Positions 7,992 to 16,727 of a stretch of DNA of 64,000 bases are shown piece after piece. Each line of letters begins with the position of its first letter. Position 1 is the first letter of the stretch. Position numbers and translations under genes: made by a program. Origin of the DNA: DASXKD01 sp963707905. Its GTDB lineage: Bacteria > Actinomycetota > Actinomycetes > Streptosporangiales > Streptosporangiaceae. The stretch covers positions 434,001-498,000 of the forward strand of contig CAVPSA010000048.1 in assembly GCA_963707905.1 (NCBI GenBank). The letters are read 5' to 3'. The notes beneath the pieces are model-generated. The model searched no databases. It was not told the DNA's origin and saw only the letters and a program-made list of their open reading frames with translations.

Positions 7992-9782
7992 CTACCGGCC
8001 AGCCGCGTAGCCCTGCATGCCCCGGGCGTTGGCCGCGGCGTACAGCATGCCGCCGTCCCTGGCGACCGCGCTGACCCGGCCGAGGGACCAGGGCGCGGAC
8101 ACGGTCACCTCGTGCCCCCGGGCCCGCAGCCCATCGATCACCTCCGGCCCGGCCCGGTCCTCCACGTCCACCGCGCCGGGGAAGGACTCCCTGGGCCAGA
8201 ACGACGAGGGGAAGTGCCGGGTGTGGAAGGCGGGGGCGTCGATGGCCTCCTGCAGGTTCATGCCGAACTGCACGTGGTTGAGGAAGAACGCCAGCGACCA
8301 CTGGTCCTGCTGGTCCCCGCCGGGCGTGCCGAACGCGAGGTACGGCTCGCCGCCGCGCAGCGCCAGGCCCGGCGACAGGGTGGTACGCGGCCGCTTTCCC
8401 GGGGCCAGGCTGTTCGGCAGGCCCGGGGTCAGGGTGAACATCTGCGCCCTGGTGCCGAGGCAGAACCCGAGCCCGGGGATCACCGGCGAACTGTGCAGCC
8501 ACCCGCCGCTCGGAGTCGCCGCCACCAGGTTGCCGAACCGGTCGGCGGCATCGACGTGGCAGGTGTCGCCGCTGTGCGCCAGCGTGGGCTCGCCCGCCCA
8601 GGCGCCCGCGGCCGCGCCCTGCCGCGGCGCGGTGGCGAACTCGGGAAGCACGGGCTGCCGCCCGCCGGGGCTGCCCGGGCGCAGGTCACCGGACGCGGCC
8701 GGGCCCAGCAGCGCGCGGCGCTGCGCCGCGTACTGCGGCGACAGCAGGTCCGCCAGCGGCACGTCGGCGAAAGCCGGGTCGCCGTACCAGGCCTCCCGGT
8801 CCGCGAACGCCAGCTTCGCGCACTCCACGACGGTGTGGATGTGGTCCACGCCGCCCGGTGCCATCTCGCCAAGCCCGAGCCCGGCCAGCAACTGCAACTG
8901 CTGCAGGAACACCGGGCCCTGTCCCCAGGGGCCGGTCTTGCACACGGTCAGCCCGGCGTAGCCGGCGCTGGCCGGCGCTTCCGTGCTGGGCCGCCAGGCG
9001 GCCAGGTCCCCGGCGGTCAGCAGGCCGGCGTGCCGTTCGCCGGTGCCGTCCATCACCTGCGCGTGCGCCAGGTAGCTGCCGATCGCCTCGGCCACGAACC
9101 CTTCGTAGAAGGCCCGCCGTGCCGCTTCGATCTGGGCCTCCCTGCTGCTTCCCGCCGCCTCCGCCTCGTCGAGAATCCGCTGGTAGGTGCCGGCAAGAGC
9201 AGGATTTGCAAAACGAGAGCCCGGGGCTGGCACGCCCCCGGGCAGGTAGACCTCCGCCGAGCTGGGCCAGTGCCCGGTGAACACGCCGGCCATCGACCCG
9301 ATCGCGGAGCTGATCCCGGGCACGACCGGATAGCCATCCCTGGCGTAGCCGATGGCATACCGCATGACCTCGCGCAGCGGGAGGCTGCCGTGCGCGGCGA
9401 GCAACAGCATCCAGGTGCCGAACGCGGCCGGCACGCAGGCGGCCAGGAGCCCGTTCCCGGGGACCAGGTCCAGGCCGAGTTCCCCGAACGCCTCGATGGT
9501 GGCGGCACCGGGCGCGGGACCCTGTCCGTTCAGCACAAATACCTCGCCGCCGCGGGCGTCGAAGCCGATCACCGGCACTTCGCCCGCGGGCCCGCACATG
9601 TGCGGCTCGACCACCTGCAGCACCAGGCCGGCCGCCACCGCCGCGTCGAAGGCGTTGCCGCCCTGCTCAAGTACTGCCAGGCCGGCCGCCGACGCCAGCC
9701 AGTGGGTCGAAGCCACCATGCCGAACGTGCCCGCGAGCTGCGGCCTGGTGGTGAACGTGGCGCCCTGCGGCATCATCTGCAT
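7992..9782 (-). CDS. Gamma-glutamyltransferase family protein
   Basis: A 596-residue member of the gamma-glutamyltranspeptidase (Ntn-hydrolase) family. The N-terminal half has GMVASTHWLASAAGLAVL and GGNAFDAAVAAG. The nucleophile region is GDTCHVDAADRFGNLVAAT, with Thr as the expected autocleavage nucleophile, followed by a Gly-rich loop and the C-terminal GTPGGDQQDQW. No signal peptide is visible, unlike classical exported GGT. It may act on gamma-glutamyl compounds or be a related acylase such as a cephalosporin acylase-like enzyme. It stands alone. Confidence 0.87.
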   Translation of the reverse strand: MQMMPQGATFTTRPQLAGTFGMVASTHWLASAAGLAVLEQGGNAFDAAVAAGLVLQVVEPHMCGPAGEVPVIGFDARGGEVFVLNGQGPAPGAATIEAFGELGLDLVPGNGLLAACVPAAFGTWMLLLAAHGSLPLREVMRYAIGYARDGYPVVPGISSAIGSMAGVFTGHWPSSAEVYLPGGVPAPGSRFANPALAGTYQRILDEAEAAGSSREAQIEAARRAFYEGFVAEAIGSYLAHAQVMDGTGERHAGLLTAGDLAAWRPSTEAPASAGYAGLTVCKTGPWGQGPVFLQQLQLLAGLGLGEMAPGGVDHIHTVVECAKLAFADREAWYGDPAFADVPLADLLSPQYAAQRRALLGPAASGDLRPGSPGGRQPVLPEFATAPRQGAAAGAWAGEPTLAHSGDTCHVDAADRFGNLVAATPSGGWLHSSPVIPGLGFCLGTRAQMFTLTPGLPNSLAPGKRPRTTLSPGLALRGGEPYLAFGTPGGDQQDQWSLAFFLNHVQFGMNLQEAIDAPAFHTRHFPSSFWPRESFPGAVDVEDRAGPEVIDGLRARGHEVTVSAPWSLGRVSAVARDGGMLYAAANARGMQGYAAGR

Positions 9783-9837
9783 CCCGCCTTTCTGCCGACG
9801 GCTCTATCTGACCATGAGGTGCCAGCCCGGGCGGCAA

Positions 9838-9950
9838 GCCGCCCCTGGAACCCCCCAGTGCTAGCCCGGGGGGCAAGCCCCCCTGGAACCCCCGCAGTGC
9901 CAGCCCAGGGTCCGGCGTCCCCGGGCTGGAACCCCCGTTGGCCTGTGATC
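9838..9950. repeat. GC-rich dispersed repeats in tandem, copy 4
   Basis: Three imperfect units of the CCCCTGGAACCCCC / GCTAGCCCGGGG type stand side by side between the divergent GGT-like and lipoprotein genes. One unit reads AGTGCTAGCCCGGGGGGCAA. No gene is seen here. Confidence 0.65.
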
Positions 9951-10036
9951 CCTGCTGGCCTGCGTGCGCGCGCGGCGATTCCCAGCTACAGTCTGTGACC
10001 GGAATCTCACATCTCGCAGCATGCAGAGGAGAGCCG

Positions 10037-10699
10037 ATGACCTCCGCCACCCGTCACCTGCTGGGCGCCGCCGCGTTGCTGGCCACCGGAGCGCTGGCCG
10101 CCGCGTGCGGTCCAGTCCACGGAAACCCGGCCTCAGGGGGCGCCAGTTCCTCACCATCGGGCGGGGCAGCGGCGGCCAGTTCGGCCCCGGCGTCGCCGGC
10201 CTCCTCGCCGGCCGCCTCGCACGGCAGCACCGCGGCAGCCGGATGCTCCTCGTCCGCGCTCAGCGCGCACGTGGACCTGGCCCAGGGCGGCGCCGCAGCC
10301 GGCAGCACCTACGTGCCGATCGACTTCACCAATACCTCAGGCAGCGCCTGCACCATGGAGGGCTACCCGGGTGTCTCGTTCGTGAGCAGCCCCTCGGGCG
10401 GCCAGCTCGGCAATGCGGCTACCCGCAACCCGGCGGCGCCGCCCGCCATGGTCACGCTCGCTCCTGGCGGCATCGCGCATGCCGTCCTCCAGGTGGCCGA
10501 GGCCGGCAACTACAGCCAGTCGGCGTGCACCCCGGTCACCGCGCACTGGCTGAAGATCTTCCCGCCGAACCAGGTCACTGCGATCTACGCGCACTACGAG
10601 GTGCAGGCCTGCTCGGCCAAGCTGCCTGCCAAGCTCGGCAGCCAGCTCGACGTGTACGTGGTCCGGCCAGGTGCGGGGAAGGCCGGGCACGCGCCGTAG
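10037..10699 (+). CDS. DUF4232 lipoprotein
   Basis: A 220-residue exported lipoprotein. The signal peptide ends in the lipobox LAAAC with lipidated Cys24. A Ser/Ala/Pro linker to about residue 72 leads into a DUF4232 domain (STYVPIDFTNTSGSACTMEGYPG) holding several Cys that may form disulfides. The start is ATG 10037, with an AGAGGAGAG ribosome site 7 nt before it; the open frame extends further upstream without a signal sequence. DUF4232 proteins are common actinobacterial surface lipoproteins of unknown function. Confidence 0.88.
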   Translation: MTSATRHLLGAAALLATGALAAACGPVHGNPASGGASSSPSGGAAAASSAPASPASSPAASHGSTAAAGCSSSALSAHVDLAQGGAAAGSTYVPIDFTNTSGSACTMEGYPGVSFVSSPSGGQLGNAATRNPAAPPAMVTLAPGGIAHAVLQVAEAGNYSQSACTPVTAHWLKIFPPNQVTAIYAHYEVQACSAKLPAKLGSQLDVYVVRPGAGKAGHAP

Positions 10700-10754
10700 G
10701 TTCGCCGTCACCGGTGGCGCCGGGGCCCGGCCGGGCACGATAACGTCGGGTCCC

Positions 10755-12287
10755 ATGAACGATCTGTCTCCGCGGTTGCGCGCGGTGTGTGACCTCGACC
10801 AGGCCGAAGCGCGTGAGTACAGCGGGCGGCACGAGTACGACGGCACGATCCAGGACTTGTCCCCCGACGGGGTGCGCAAGAGCCTGGCCGCCTTGGCCGA
10901 GGCCGCAAGTTCCGGCGCAGCCCTGGAGGATGCGCACGACGAGGCCCACCTGGCCGCGTTCGAGGATCGTGCCCGCGTCATCTATGGCGAGCTTGAGCTC
11001 TACCGGCGCAACCCGCTGATCCACCTGGGCGGCCTGGACCTGGCCTGTTACGACCGGGATTACGCCCCGCAGGCCGAGCGTGACCGCGCCCGGCTGGCGC
11101 AGCTCGCCGCCTGGCCGCAGGCGGTCGATGCCGCGGTAGCCGCCCTCGACCAGGTCAGCGCCCCCGTCGCGACCGCACTGGCCAGCGGGATCGAGGGCCT
11201 GGCCGGCGGTATCCCGGCCGGTGCCCCCACCGAACTTGCCGCCGCCGCGCACGCGGCGCACGCCCGGCTGGTCGCGCACGTGCAGCAGGCCGCCGCCACC
11301 GGGGATCCCGACGCCGCGCTTGGCGGCCCGGCGCTTGCTGCGCTGATGACCAGCTCCGACCGGATCGAGGTGGACCTGGGCAGGCTGGCCGAGGAGGCCG
11401 ACGCCGAGCGGGACCGGCTGGCCGGGCGGCTGGCCGAGAGCTGCGCCCGGATCGATCCCGCCAGGCCGGCCCTGACGGTGGCCCGCGAGCTGGTCCGCGA
11501 CCACCCGGGGCCCGATGGGGTGCTGGACGCCGCACGGCACTGGACGGAGCAGGCGATCACGTTCACCAGGGAACACGACCTGGTGCCCTACCACGACGGG
11601 GAGTGCCTGGTCGGGCTGGCGCCGGAGTCGCGGCGCTGGGCCATGGCGATGATGTCGCCCGCGGCGCCCGGCGAGCCGGAGGGGCCGTCCTGGTACTACA
11701 TCACGCCGCCGGACGCGTCCTGGCCGCAGCAGGAGCAGGAGGAGTGGCTGGAGGTCTTCAGCGCGACGACGCTGCCGGGGATCACCGTGCACGAGGTCGC
11801 GCCCGGGCACTTCTCGCACGGCCGGGCAATCCGTCATGCACCCACCGATGTCCGGCGGACGCTGCACTCCAGCGCATTCATCGAGGGCTGGGCGCATTAC
11901 GCGGAGGAACTGTGCGTCGAGGAGGGCTTCGCCGCCGGCGACCCGCGCTTCGCGATCGGCGTCTGGCTGGAAGCGCTGGTCCGGATCACCCGGCTGGCCT
12001 GCGCGATCGGGGTGCACTCGGCGGGCATGACGGTGGCGGAGGGTGCCGCCAGGTTCGAGGCGGACACGCACCTGGCTGGGCCGGCCGCCTTGTCCGAGGC
12101 CCGCCGCGCCACCTTCGACCCGACCTACGGCCGGTACACCTGGGGCAAGCTGGAGATCATGAAGCTGCGGGACGAGGCACGCCAGCAGTGGGGCGCCGGC
12201 TTCACGCTGAACCGGTTCCACGCCAGCCTGCTCAGCCTGGGCTCGCCGCCCCTCGGCCTGATGGGCACCGCCATCGTCCGCGGCTGA
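10755..12287 (+). CDS. DUF885 family putative zinc peptidase
   Basis: A 510-residue DUF885 protein. It has the metalloprotease-like motif HEVAPGHFSHG (HExxPGH) at about residue 345 and EGWAHYAEEL about 40 residues later, which supplies the third ligand. No signal peptide is present, so it is cytoplasmic. The start is ATG 10755. DUF885 members resemble M32-like helical peptidases; a peptidase role is inferred. It converges with the response regulator gene at 12315 with only 27 bp between. Confidence 0.88.
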   Translation: MNDLSPRLRAVCDLDQAEAREYSGRHEYDGTIQDLSPDGVRKSLAALAEAASSGAALEDAHDEAHLAAFEDRARVIYGELELYRRNPLIHLGGLDLACYDRDYAPQAERDRARLAQLAAWPQAVDAAVAALDQVSAPVATALASGIEGLAGGIPAGAPTELAAAAHAAHARLVAHVQQAAATGDPDAALGGPALAALMTSSDRIEVDLGRLAEEADAERDRLAGRLAESCARIDPARPALTVARELVRDHPGPDGVLDAARHWTEQAITFTREHDLVPYHDGECLVGLAPESRRWAMAMMSPAAPGEPEGPSWYYITPPDASWPQQEQEEWLEVFSATTLPGITVHEVAPGHFSHGRAIRHAPTDVRRTLHSSAFIEGWAHYAEELCVEEGFAAGDPRFAIGVWLEALVRITRLACAIGVHSAGMTVAEGAARFEADTHLAGPAALSEARRATFDPTYGRYTWGKLEIMKLRDEARQQWGAGFTLNRFHASLLSLGSPPLGLMGTAIVRG

Positions 12288-12314
12288 GGCAGCCACCTGG
12301 GCCGGCCCGGCTGG

Positions 12315-13178
12315 TCACTCCGGCGGCGTGCCGGGCACCACGATGCCGGTCTCGTAGGCCAGGATCACCGCCTGCACCCGGTCCCGCAGGCCCAGCTTGG
12401 CCAGCACGTTGCCGACGTGGGTCTTGACGGTCGCCTCGCTCACGAACAGCACCGACGCGATCTCGGCGTTGCTGTGGCCCCGGGCGAGCAACAGCAGCAC
12501 GTCCCGCTCCCTGGCGGTCAGCGAGGCAAGCTGGGACGGTGACGGTGAGGTCTCCCGCGGCCTGCGGGCGAACGCCTCGATGAGACGGCGGGTCACCGAG
12601 GGGGCGAGCAGGGCATCACCCGCGGCGGCGGCGCGTACCGCCGCGATGAGGTCGTGCCGCGGCGAATCCTTGAGCAGGAACCCGCTGGCCCCGGCCCGCA
12701 GCGCCTCATACACGTAGTCGTCGAGGTCGAAGGTGGTGAGCATGACCACTTTGGGTGGGGTGGCGGGGTCAGAGCTAGCAGAGCGTGGGGTGGCGGGGCC
12801 AGAGCCAGCAGAGTGCGGGGTGGCGGGGCCAGAGCTAGCAGAGCGTGGGGTGGTGGGGCCAGAGCCAGCAGAGTGCGGGGCGGTGGGGCCAGAGCTAGCA
12901 GAGTGCGGGGTGGCGGGGCCAGAACCAGCAGAGCCCGCGGCCGCCGGGCCGCGGGTGATCTGCCGGGTGGCCTCCAGGCCGTCCATCCCCGGCATCCGGA
13001 TGTCCATCAGCACCACGTCGGGCGCGTGCGCCGCGACCTGTGCCACCGCCGCCTCGCCGTTGGCGGCTTCGCCCACCACGGTGATGCCGTCCGCGGCGTC
13101 GAGGATGACGCAGAACCCCAGGCGCACCAGCTCCTGGTCGTCGACGACCAGCACCCGGATCGGGCCAGGGGTGGTCAT
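12315..13178 (-). CDS. NarL/LuxR response regulator with decapeptide insertion
   Basis: A 287-residue regulator. The receiver begins IRVLVVDDQELVR and has phosphoacceptor Asp59 (VVLMDIRMPGMDG). The C-terminal LuxR domain has TARERDVLLLLARGHSNAEI and KTHVGNVLAKLGL. Six decapeptides of the type SAGSGPATPH occupy residues about 83-142, between EATRQITRGPAAAG and KVVMLTTFD. That is the alpha3-beta4 connection inside the receiver domain. The paralogue at 7219 has no such insertion. ATG 13178 overlaps the kinase stop by 4 bp (ATGA). Whether phosphorylation tolerates the insertion is unknown. Confidence 0.92.
   Translation of the reverse strand: MTTPGPIRVLVVDDQELVRLGFCVILDAADGITVVGEAANGEAAVAQVAAHAPDVVLMDIRMPGMDGLEATRQITRGPAAAGSAGSGPATPHSASSGPTAPHSAGSGPTTPRSASSGPATPHSAGSGPATPRSASSDPATPPKVVMLTTFDLDDYVYEALRAGASGFLLKDSPRHDLIAAVRAAAAGDALLAPSVTRRLIEAFARRPRETSPSPSQLASLTARERDVLLLLARGHSNAEIASVLFVSEATVKTHVGNVLAKLGLRDRVQAVILAYETGIVVPGTPPE
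12753..12932 (-). repeat. 30-bp minisatellite, six copies, in frame
   Basis: Six tandem 30-bp units encode SAGSGPATPH-like decapeptides (the alternate form is SASSGPATPR). The units differ at a few bases, with GCTAGC and GCTGGC alternating. The best unit is identical at 28 of 30 positions to units at 15134-15283. Confidence 0.95.
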
Positions 13179-14425
13179 AGCGCCGGCAGCCGGGCGGTGA
13201 CGGCGAAGCCGCCGGACTGGGTGGGCCCCACGGTGAGGTTCCCGCCGCAGGAGGCCACCCGCTCGGCGATCCCGGCCAGCCCCAGCCCGGACCCCGCGAC
13301 CAGGCTGCCCGGCTTGACCGCGGCGCTGCCGTTCTGGTTGCGCCACAGCGGGTGGCGAGGTGGCCCGCCCCGGCGCGGCCCGGAATCGGCGACGCTGACG
13401 GTGATGTAGCCGGGTTCGTAGCACAGCGTGACGGCCGCGTGGTCCGCCCGGGCGTGCCGGATCGTGTTGGTCAGCGCTTCCTGCACGATCCGGTACGCGG
13501 TCAGGTCCACGCCGGGGGCGAGCGGCCCGGGCGTCCCGACGACCTCGAAGTCCACCGGCAGCCCGGCACCGCGCACCTGGTCAAGCACGCCACCGATCTC
13601 GCCGAGCGACGCCGACGGCGCGGTCTCCAGCCGTTCGGAGGGGCCGCGCAGCACGCCGAGGAGCCTGCGCAGTTCGGTCAGGGCCAGGCGCGCGGTGTCG
13701 CCGATGATCTCCACGGAACGCTGGGCCTGCGCGGGCTTGTCCGGCAGCAGCGAGGTCGCCGCCTCGGCCTGCACCGCCATCAGGCTGACGTGGTGCGCCA
13801 CCACGTCGTGCAGTTCACGGGCGATCCTGGCGCGCTCCGCCGCGGCCTCCCTGGTGGCGTGCCGGTCCAGTTCGGCCTCGGCGTGCTCGGCGCGGCTCTG
13901 TGCCGCAGCCAGGTTCGCCCGCTTGGTGCGGTTGAGCACGCCGGCCGCCCATGCCGTGCCGAAGATCATTGCCTGGAAGATGGCGTCGTAGGGCTCCTGA
14001 TGCCCCGGCGAGGTCAGCGAGACCGTGATACCCGCGGCCACGGCGGCGATCGTGATCCAGCGCCAGACCGGGCCGCGGCGGTCGATCACCGTGTAGAACG
14101 CGATGGCCGGGCCCAGCGGCAGCGGCGCGAACCCGAACCCGATCTTGTCGTAGGCGACCCGCGCCGCGCCAATAATGATCATGGTCCCGATGACGTTGGA
14201 CCGGCGCCAGGCCAGCGGGATGCCCTGGGCGGCAACCAGCACGAGGGCGAGCCACAGCGGATGCAACTGTGCCCGGTAGGGCAGCAGCGAGACCACGTTC
14301 ACGGCGGCGAGCGCGATCCCGAGGCCAGCGTCGGAGACCCATTCCTGGCGCCGCTGCGGCAGCGCGGCCACCCGCACCGCCAATTGCTGCGGGAACCCGG
14401 TTACCCGCGCCGCGCGCCTTGTCAC
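13175..14425 (-). CDS. Sensor histidine kinase, NarL type
   Basis: A 416-residue kinase and cognate partner of the regulator at 12315. It has four to six N-terminal membrane segments (VNVVSLLPYRAQLHPLWLAL, then VLVVA), then the HisKA_3 motif ARELHDVVAHHVSLMAVQ with phospho-His at about residue 206, then a HATPase domain (IVQEALTNTIRHA and GLGLAGIAERV). The two genes overlap by 4 bp and form a bicistronic unit with no target gene attached. Confidence 0.92.
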   Translation of the reverse strand: MTRRAARVTGFPQQLAVRVAALPQRRQEWVSDAGLGIALAAVNVVSLLPYRAQLHPLWLALVLVAAQGIPLAWRRSNVIGTMIIIGAARVAYDKIGFGFAPLPLGPAIAFYTVIDRRGPVWRWITIAAVAAGITVSLTSPGHQEPYDAIFQAMIFGTAWAAGVLNRTKRANLAAAQSRAEHAEAELDRHATREAAAERARIARELHDVVAHHVSLMAVQAEAATSLLPDKPAQAQRSVEIIGDTARLALTELRRLLGVLRGPSERLETAPSASLGEIGGVLDQVRGAGLPVDFEVVGTPGPLAPGVDLTAYRIVQEALTNTIRHARADHAAVTLCYEPGYITVSVADSGPRRGGPPRHPLWRNQNGSAAVKPGSLVAGSGLGLAGIAERVASCGGNLTVGPTQSGGFAVTARLPAL

Positions 14426-14552
14426 GCCCCGATCGTACGGCGCGGCCCGGCGCCCGCGGATCGCCCGTGCGGCGGAGGTGCCCGGTCAGTCCCGCGAGGG
14501 AGCTCCGGGCACGGCTATCGTGGAGCCATCCCCCAGAAACGAGGCAGGACGG

Positions 14553-15074
14553 ATGCGATATGCGCGGCCCGCGGCAACGGGCGGCCACCGGCCGAGCCGG
14601 CCAAGGATGCTGGCCCGGCGCGCCGCGGTGACGGCCGCACTGGTGGCTGGCCTGGGCACCGTGGCGGGCTGCGCCGCGCAGGCGGGCGCGAGCCCGTCGG
14701 TCCAGGTCTCCACCGCTTACGTGCCGGTCCCGTCGGCCTCCGACATCACCGTCGCCTACGTGGTGATCCGCAATAACGGGAACACGGACCGGCTGGTGGC
14801 CGCGCACACCAGCGTCGGCGGCCGGGTGACGTTCCGCACGGCCCACGGCCCGGGCGCCCTGGTCATGAGCACCATCCCGTCGGTCCGCATCCCCGGGCAC
14901 GCCACCCTGGCCATGCGCCCGGACGGCATCCACATGCTGATCACCGGCGCGGGGCCGATGCATGGCGGCAAGGACATCACCCTGACGCTGGAGTTCGCCC
15001 ACGCCGGGCCGGTATCGGTGGTGGCCCAGGTCACCAACCCGCAAAGCGGCGGCAGCAACTACTTCCTCAACTGA
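14553..15074 (+). CDS. PCu(A)C-domain lipoprotein
   Basis: A 173-residue exported lipoprotein with lipobox VAGC (Cys40). The mature part matches the PCu(A)C copper chaperone fold: AYVVIRNNGNTDRLV, GALVMSTIPSVRIPGHATL, and RPDGIHMLI. The C-terminal His-x-Met-type ligand is present (HML), but the first H-M ligand pair looks changed (RTAHGPG), so copper binding should be treated as likely rather than certain. Family members deliver Cu(I) to cytochrome oxidase. The start ATG 14553 follows GAGGCAGGA. Confidence 0.82.
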   Translation: MRYARPAATGGHRPSRPRMLARRAAVTAALVAGLGTVAGCAAQAGASPSVQVSTAYVPVPSASDITVAYVVIRNNGNTDRLVAAHTSVGGRVTFRTAHGPGALVMSTIPSVRIPGHATLAMRPDGIHMLITGAGPMHGGKDITLTLEFAHAGPVSVVAQVTNPQSGGSNYFLN

Positions 15075-15088
15075 CCAGGCACGCGGCC

Positions 15089-16555
15089 GTGACGTGCGGC
15101 ACCGGGTCGCGTACGGTGTCGCTCGTGCCGTACTCTGCTGGCTCTGGCCCCGCCACCCCGCCCTCTGCTAGCTCCGGCCCCGCCACCCCGCCCTCTGCTG
15201 GCTCCGGCCCCGCCACCCCGCCCTCTGCTGGCTCCGGCCCCGCCACCCCGCACTCTGCTGGCTCCGGCCCCGCCACCCCGCCCTATCGCCAGCCGGGTGT
15301 CGTGCTCACCGACCATGTCTTCGCTGTGCCGCTCGACCACGACGCCCCCGGCGGGGAGCGGATCGAGGTGTTCGCCCGCGAGGTGGTGGCCGCCGGCAAG
15401 ACCGCGGCGGAACTGCCGTGGCTGCTGTTCCTCCAGGGCGGGCCCGGGTTCGGCGGCCCGCGGCTGTCCGGCCGGGCGTCCTGGCTGGACACCGCGCTCG
15501 ACGATTACCGGGTGCTGCTGCTCGATCAGCGCGGCACCGGCCGGTCCACCCCGGTCACCCGGCACAGCCTCGCCGCCCGGGGCAGCGCGGCCGATCAGGC
15601 CAGGTACCTGTCCATGTTCCGGGCCGACGCGATCGTCGCCGACGCCGAGTTCATCCGCCGCGAACTAGGCGGCGCACCGTGGAGCGTGCTCGGCCAGAGC
15701 TTCGGCGGCTTCTGCACGGTGACCTACCTGTCGAATGCGCCAGAGGGGCTCACCGAGGCGTTCATCACCGGCGGCCTGCCCGGCCTGGCTGCCACGGCCG
15801 ACGACGTCTACCGGGCGACCTACCCGCGGGTCCGGGCGAAGACCCTGGCGCACTACGCCCGTTACCCCGGTGACGTGGCGCAGGCCCGGCGGGTGGCCCG
15901 CCATCTGGCCAGCACGCAGGTACTGCTCCCGGACGGTGCCCCGCTCACCGTGGCGGCCTTCCAGTCCCTGGGCGGCATGCTCGGCTACAGCACCGGCAGC
16001 GACGAACTGCACTACCTGCTGGAGGGCGCCTTCGACGGCGGCCGGCTCGGCGACGCGTTCCTGCACGACGTGCACGGCCACCTGTCGTTCGCCACCGGGC
16101 CGCTGTACGCGGCGCTGCACGAGCCGTGTTACGCGCAGGGGGCGGCGACCCGGTGGTCGGCGCAGCGGATCCGGGCGGAGTTCGGTGAGTTCGACGCTGG
16201 CCCGGCCCTGGAGGGCGCGGAGCCGCTGCTGTTCACCGGCGAGATGATCTACCCCTGGATGTTCGAGCAGGACCCGGTGCTGCGCCCGTTCCAGGAGGCG
16301 GCCGGCCTGGTCGCGGAATACGCGGACTGGCCCCCGCTCTACGACGCGGCGCGGCTGGCCGCCAACGAGGTACCGGTCGCCGCCGCGATCTACTTCGACG
16401 ATATGTACGTGCCGGGGGAACTGTCGGTGCCGACCGCGGCGGCGATACATGGCCTGCGCGCCTGGGTCACCAACGAGTACGAGCACGACGGGCTGCGGGT
16501 GAGCAACGGTGCGGTGCTGCGCAGGCTCATCGGCCTGGCCAACGGCCTGGCCTGA
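15089..16555 (+). CDS. Alpha/beta hydrolase, proline iminopeptidase (S33) family
   Basis: A 488-residue cytoplasmic hydrolase. It has an oxyanion-hole motif GGPGFGG, LLLDQRGTGRST, and nucleophile elbow GQSFGG, with a C-terminal Asp/His pair (FDDMY and EHDGL). The family usually begins at about YRQPGVVLTDHVFAVPL. Here that is preceded by five decapeptide repeats (residues 16-65) and a short leader. Start alternatives are GTG 15089 and GTG 15125; neither has a strong ribosome site. The repeat is almost certainly a late addition to the 5' end. It acts as an aminopeptidase by family inference. Confidence 0.88.
   Translation: MTCGTGSRTVSLVPYSAGSGPATPPSASSGPATPPSAGSGPATPPSAGSGPATPHSAGSGPATPPYRQPGVVLTDHVFAVPLDHDAPGGERIEVFAREVVAAGKTAAELPWLLFLQGGPGFGGPRLSGRASWLDTALDDYRVLLLDQRGTGRSTPVTRHSLAARGSAADQARYLSMFRADAIVADAEFIRRELGGAPWSVLGQSFGGFCTVTYLSNAPEGLTEAFITGGLPGLAATADDVYRATYPRVRAKTLAHYARYPGDVAQARRVARHLASTQVLLPDGAPLTVAAFQSLGGMLGYSTGSDELHYLLEGAFDGGRLGDAFLHDVHGHLSFATGPLYAALHEPCYAQGAATRWSAQRIRAEFGEFDAGPALEGAEPLLFTGEMIYPWMFEQDPVLRPFQEAAGLVAEYADWPPLYDAARLAANEVPVAAAIYFDDMYVPGELSVPTAAAIHGLRAWVTNEYEHDGLRVSNGAVLRRLIGLANGLA
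15134..15283 (+). repeat. 30-bp minisatellite, five copies, in frame
   Basis: Five tandem 30-bp units encode SAGSGPATPP-like decapeptides at the N-terminus of the S33 peptidase. They are nearly the same DNA as the six units at 12753-12932 inside an unrelated gene. Both arrays are in the phase that gives the same peptide. Confidence 0.95.
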
Positions 16556-16688
16556 CCCGGCCGCCGCCTTCCCGGGCCACCGCACCGGCGCCACGGTTCC
16601 CGCGTGGCCGCGCTCTCCCGGGCCACCCCGGCCCACGGTCTCCCCGTGGGCCGCGTCTTCCGTGGCGCTTCGTATTGCAAAAATATAG

Positions 16689-16719
16689 TTGCGGTCAAGC
16701 AAGTAATCCTGGGTAGGCT
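16689..16719 (+). promoter_or_regulatory. Possible promoter of the MFS gene
   Basis: TTGCGG (16689-16694), a 19-bp spacer and TAGGCT (16714-16719) stand 8 nt before GTG 16728, which would make a leaderless transcript. The stretch is locally AT-rich (CAAAAATATAG). A 16-bp block just upstream (16664-16679, GGCGCTTCGTATTGCA) recurs at 48876-48891. Confidence 0.4.
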
Positions 16720-16727
16720 AGGGACAC

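Noticed and set aside
8112..9998. 628-residue plus-strand frame opposite the gamma-glutamyltransferase-like gene
   Set aside because: A shadow of the real gene; its composition is typical of antisense GC-rich DNA and it has no ribosome site.
12753..12932. CRISPR array, considered because of the 30-bp tandem units
   Set aside because: Units are directly adjacent without spacers, and no cas genes are present; it is a minisatellite.
12733..13200. Plus-strand frame with GVAGPEPAEC repeats
   Set aside because: It is the antisense reading of the minisatellite in the response regulator; the sense frame has the receiver and HTH domains.
15067..15565. Minus-strand frames with repeated GGAGASRG or AGPEPAEG
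   Set aside because: Antisense of the minisatellite at the start of the S33 peptidase gene.
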